DNA from: Bryobacteraceae bacterium
Lineage (GTDB): Bacteria > Acidobacteriota > Terriglobia > Bryobacterales > Bryobacteraceae
Direction: 5' to 3'
NCBI GenBank assembly: GCA_026129905.1
Contig: JAHCHE010000012.1
Coordinates: 1-64,000, forward strand
Length of the DNA: 64,000 bases
Positions 63,875 to 64,000 of this stretch are shown here, in pieces (positions within the stretch are counted from its first letter, which is position 1; each line of letters begins with the position of its first letter). The notes under the pieces were generated by a model. That model searched no databases. It was not told where the DNA came from and was given only the letters and a program-made list of their open reading frames with translations. A program made the position numbers and the translations under genes.

Positions 63875-64000
63875 CCCGCCAATCGGGGTGACGGGATTGG
63901 ACTTTGAGAGGTTTCAGAAGCGACCGTTTGAACCACAGAGTACCGGTGTGTGGGAAGGTTCCCCGAGAGGTTGCGTTGAACCAGGTCATGAGCGGGACCG
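63875..64000. other. Unassigned sequence at window edge
   Basis: No gene, tRNA fragment, inverted repeat or attachment-site copy is recognisable in these 126 bases. The right end of the integrative element is therefore beyond the window. Confidence 0.5.

Overview
The window looks like a high-GC Acidobacteriota chromosome, most probably the Solibacteres/Bryobacteraceae lineage. This is inferred from gene content: an Oar-like TonB receptor with a carboxypeptidase-type N-terminal domain, an FG-GAP/ASPIC-UnbV (CRTAC1) protein beside it, paired GH109-like oxidoreductase-fold proteins, DUF4091 lipoproteins, and a DUF362/prenyltransferase-fold pair. No 16S gene or taxon-specific RNA is present to confirm it.

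Bases 1-32.3 kb are ordinary chromosome after a truncated IS66 transposase at the left edge. They hold a conserved unknown protein, a peroxiredoxin, the TldD/PmbA protease pair, a response regulator fused to a PP2C phosphatase, IlvE, two DUF4091 lipoproteins, a fumarylacetoacetase-family protein, an FHA-lytic transglycosylase fusion, a metallophosphoesterase, an S41 peptidase, a TauE/SafE permease and a NanE plus two GH109-like genes (amino-sugar catabolism). These are followed by two outer-membrane receptors, a CRTAC1 protein, a TPR lipid/periplasm-targeted protein, a broken hicB and a Kef-type antiporter.

A tRNA-Val(TAC) gene at 32.33-32.41 kb marks the left border of an integrative, apparently conjugative, element that runs to the right edge; its right end was not seen. 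Next to the tRNA lie a tyrosine recombinase and an excisionase-like gene, then regulatory and cargo genes (DUF362 plus squalene-cyclase-fold protein). From 37.0 to 39.8 kb is a graveyard of toxin-antitoxin, SUMF1/FGE and AAA fragments bracketed by two arrays of the same degenerate ~27-36 bp repeat; one PIN toxin/antitoxin pair in it is intact.

From 39.8 to 62.1 kb there is a nearly continuous plus-strand type IV secretion cluster: MoxR ATPase, lytic transglycosylase, two VirB9-like proteins, VirB10, a membrane-anchored double-AAA ATPase, VirB2-like pilin, an internally duplicated pilin-like protein, VirB3, VirB4, two VirB5/TrbJ-like proteins, VirB6, VirB8, the VirD4/TraG coupling protein and a Replic_Relax-type protein. 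I see no VirB11 and no classical relaxase. A PIF1-like helicase on the minus strand closes the window.

The most striking item is inside this cluster: an 879-residue protein (54764-57403) with the layout of a divergent two-barrel RNA polymerase (an RxP element, a DYDFD aspartate triad, then an IG...ALDxxKxG region), preceded by a ~230-nt leader that folds on paper into six consecutive hairpins. A polymerase of the YonO/RdRP superfamily carried in a conjugation operon, possibly delivered by it, is the best candidate here for an undescribed system; the family assignment is from motifs read by eye and needs a profile or structure test.
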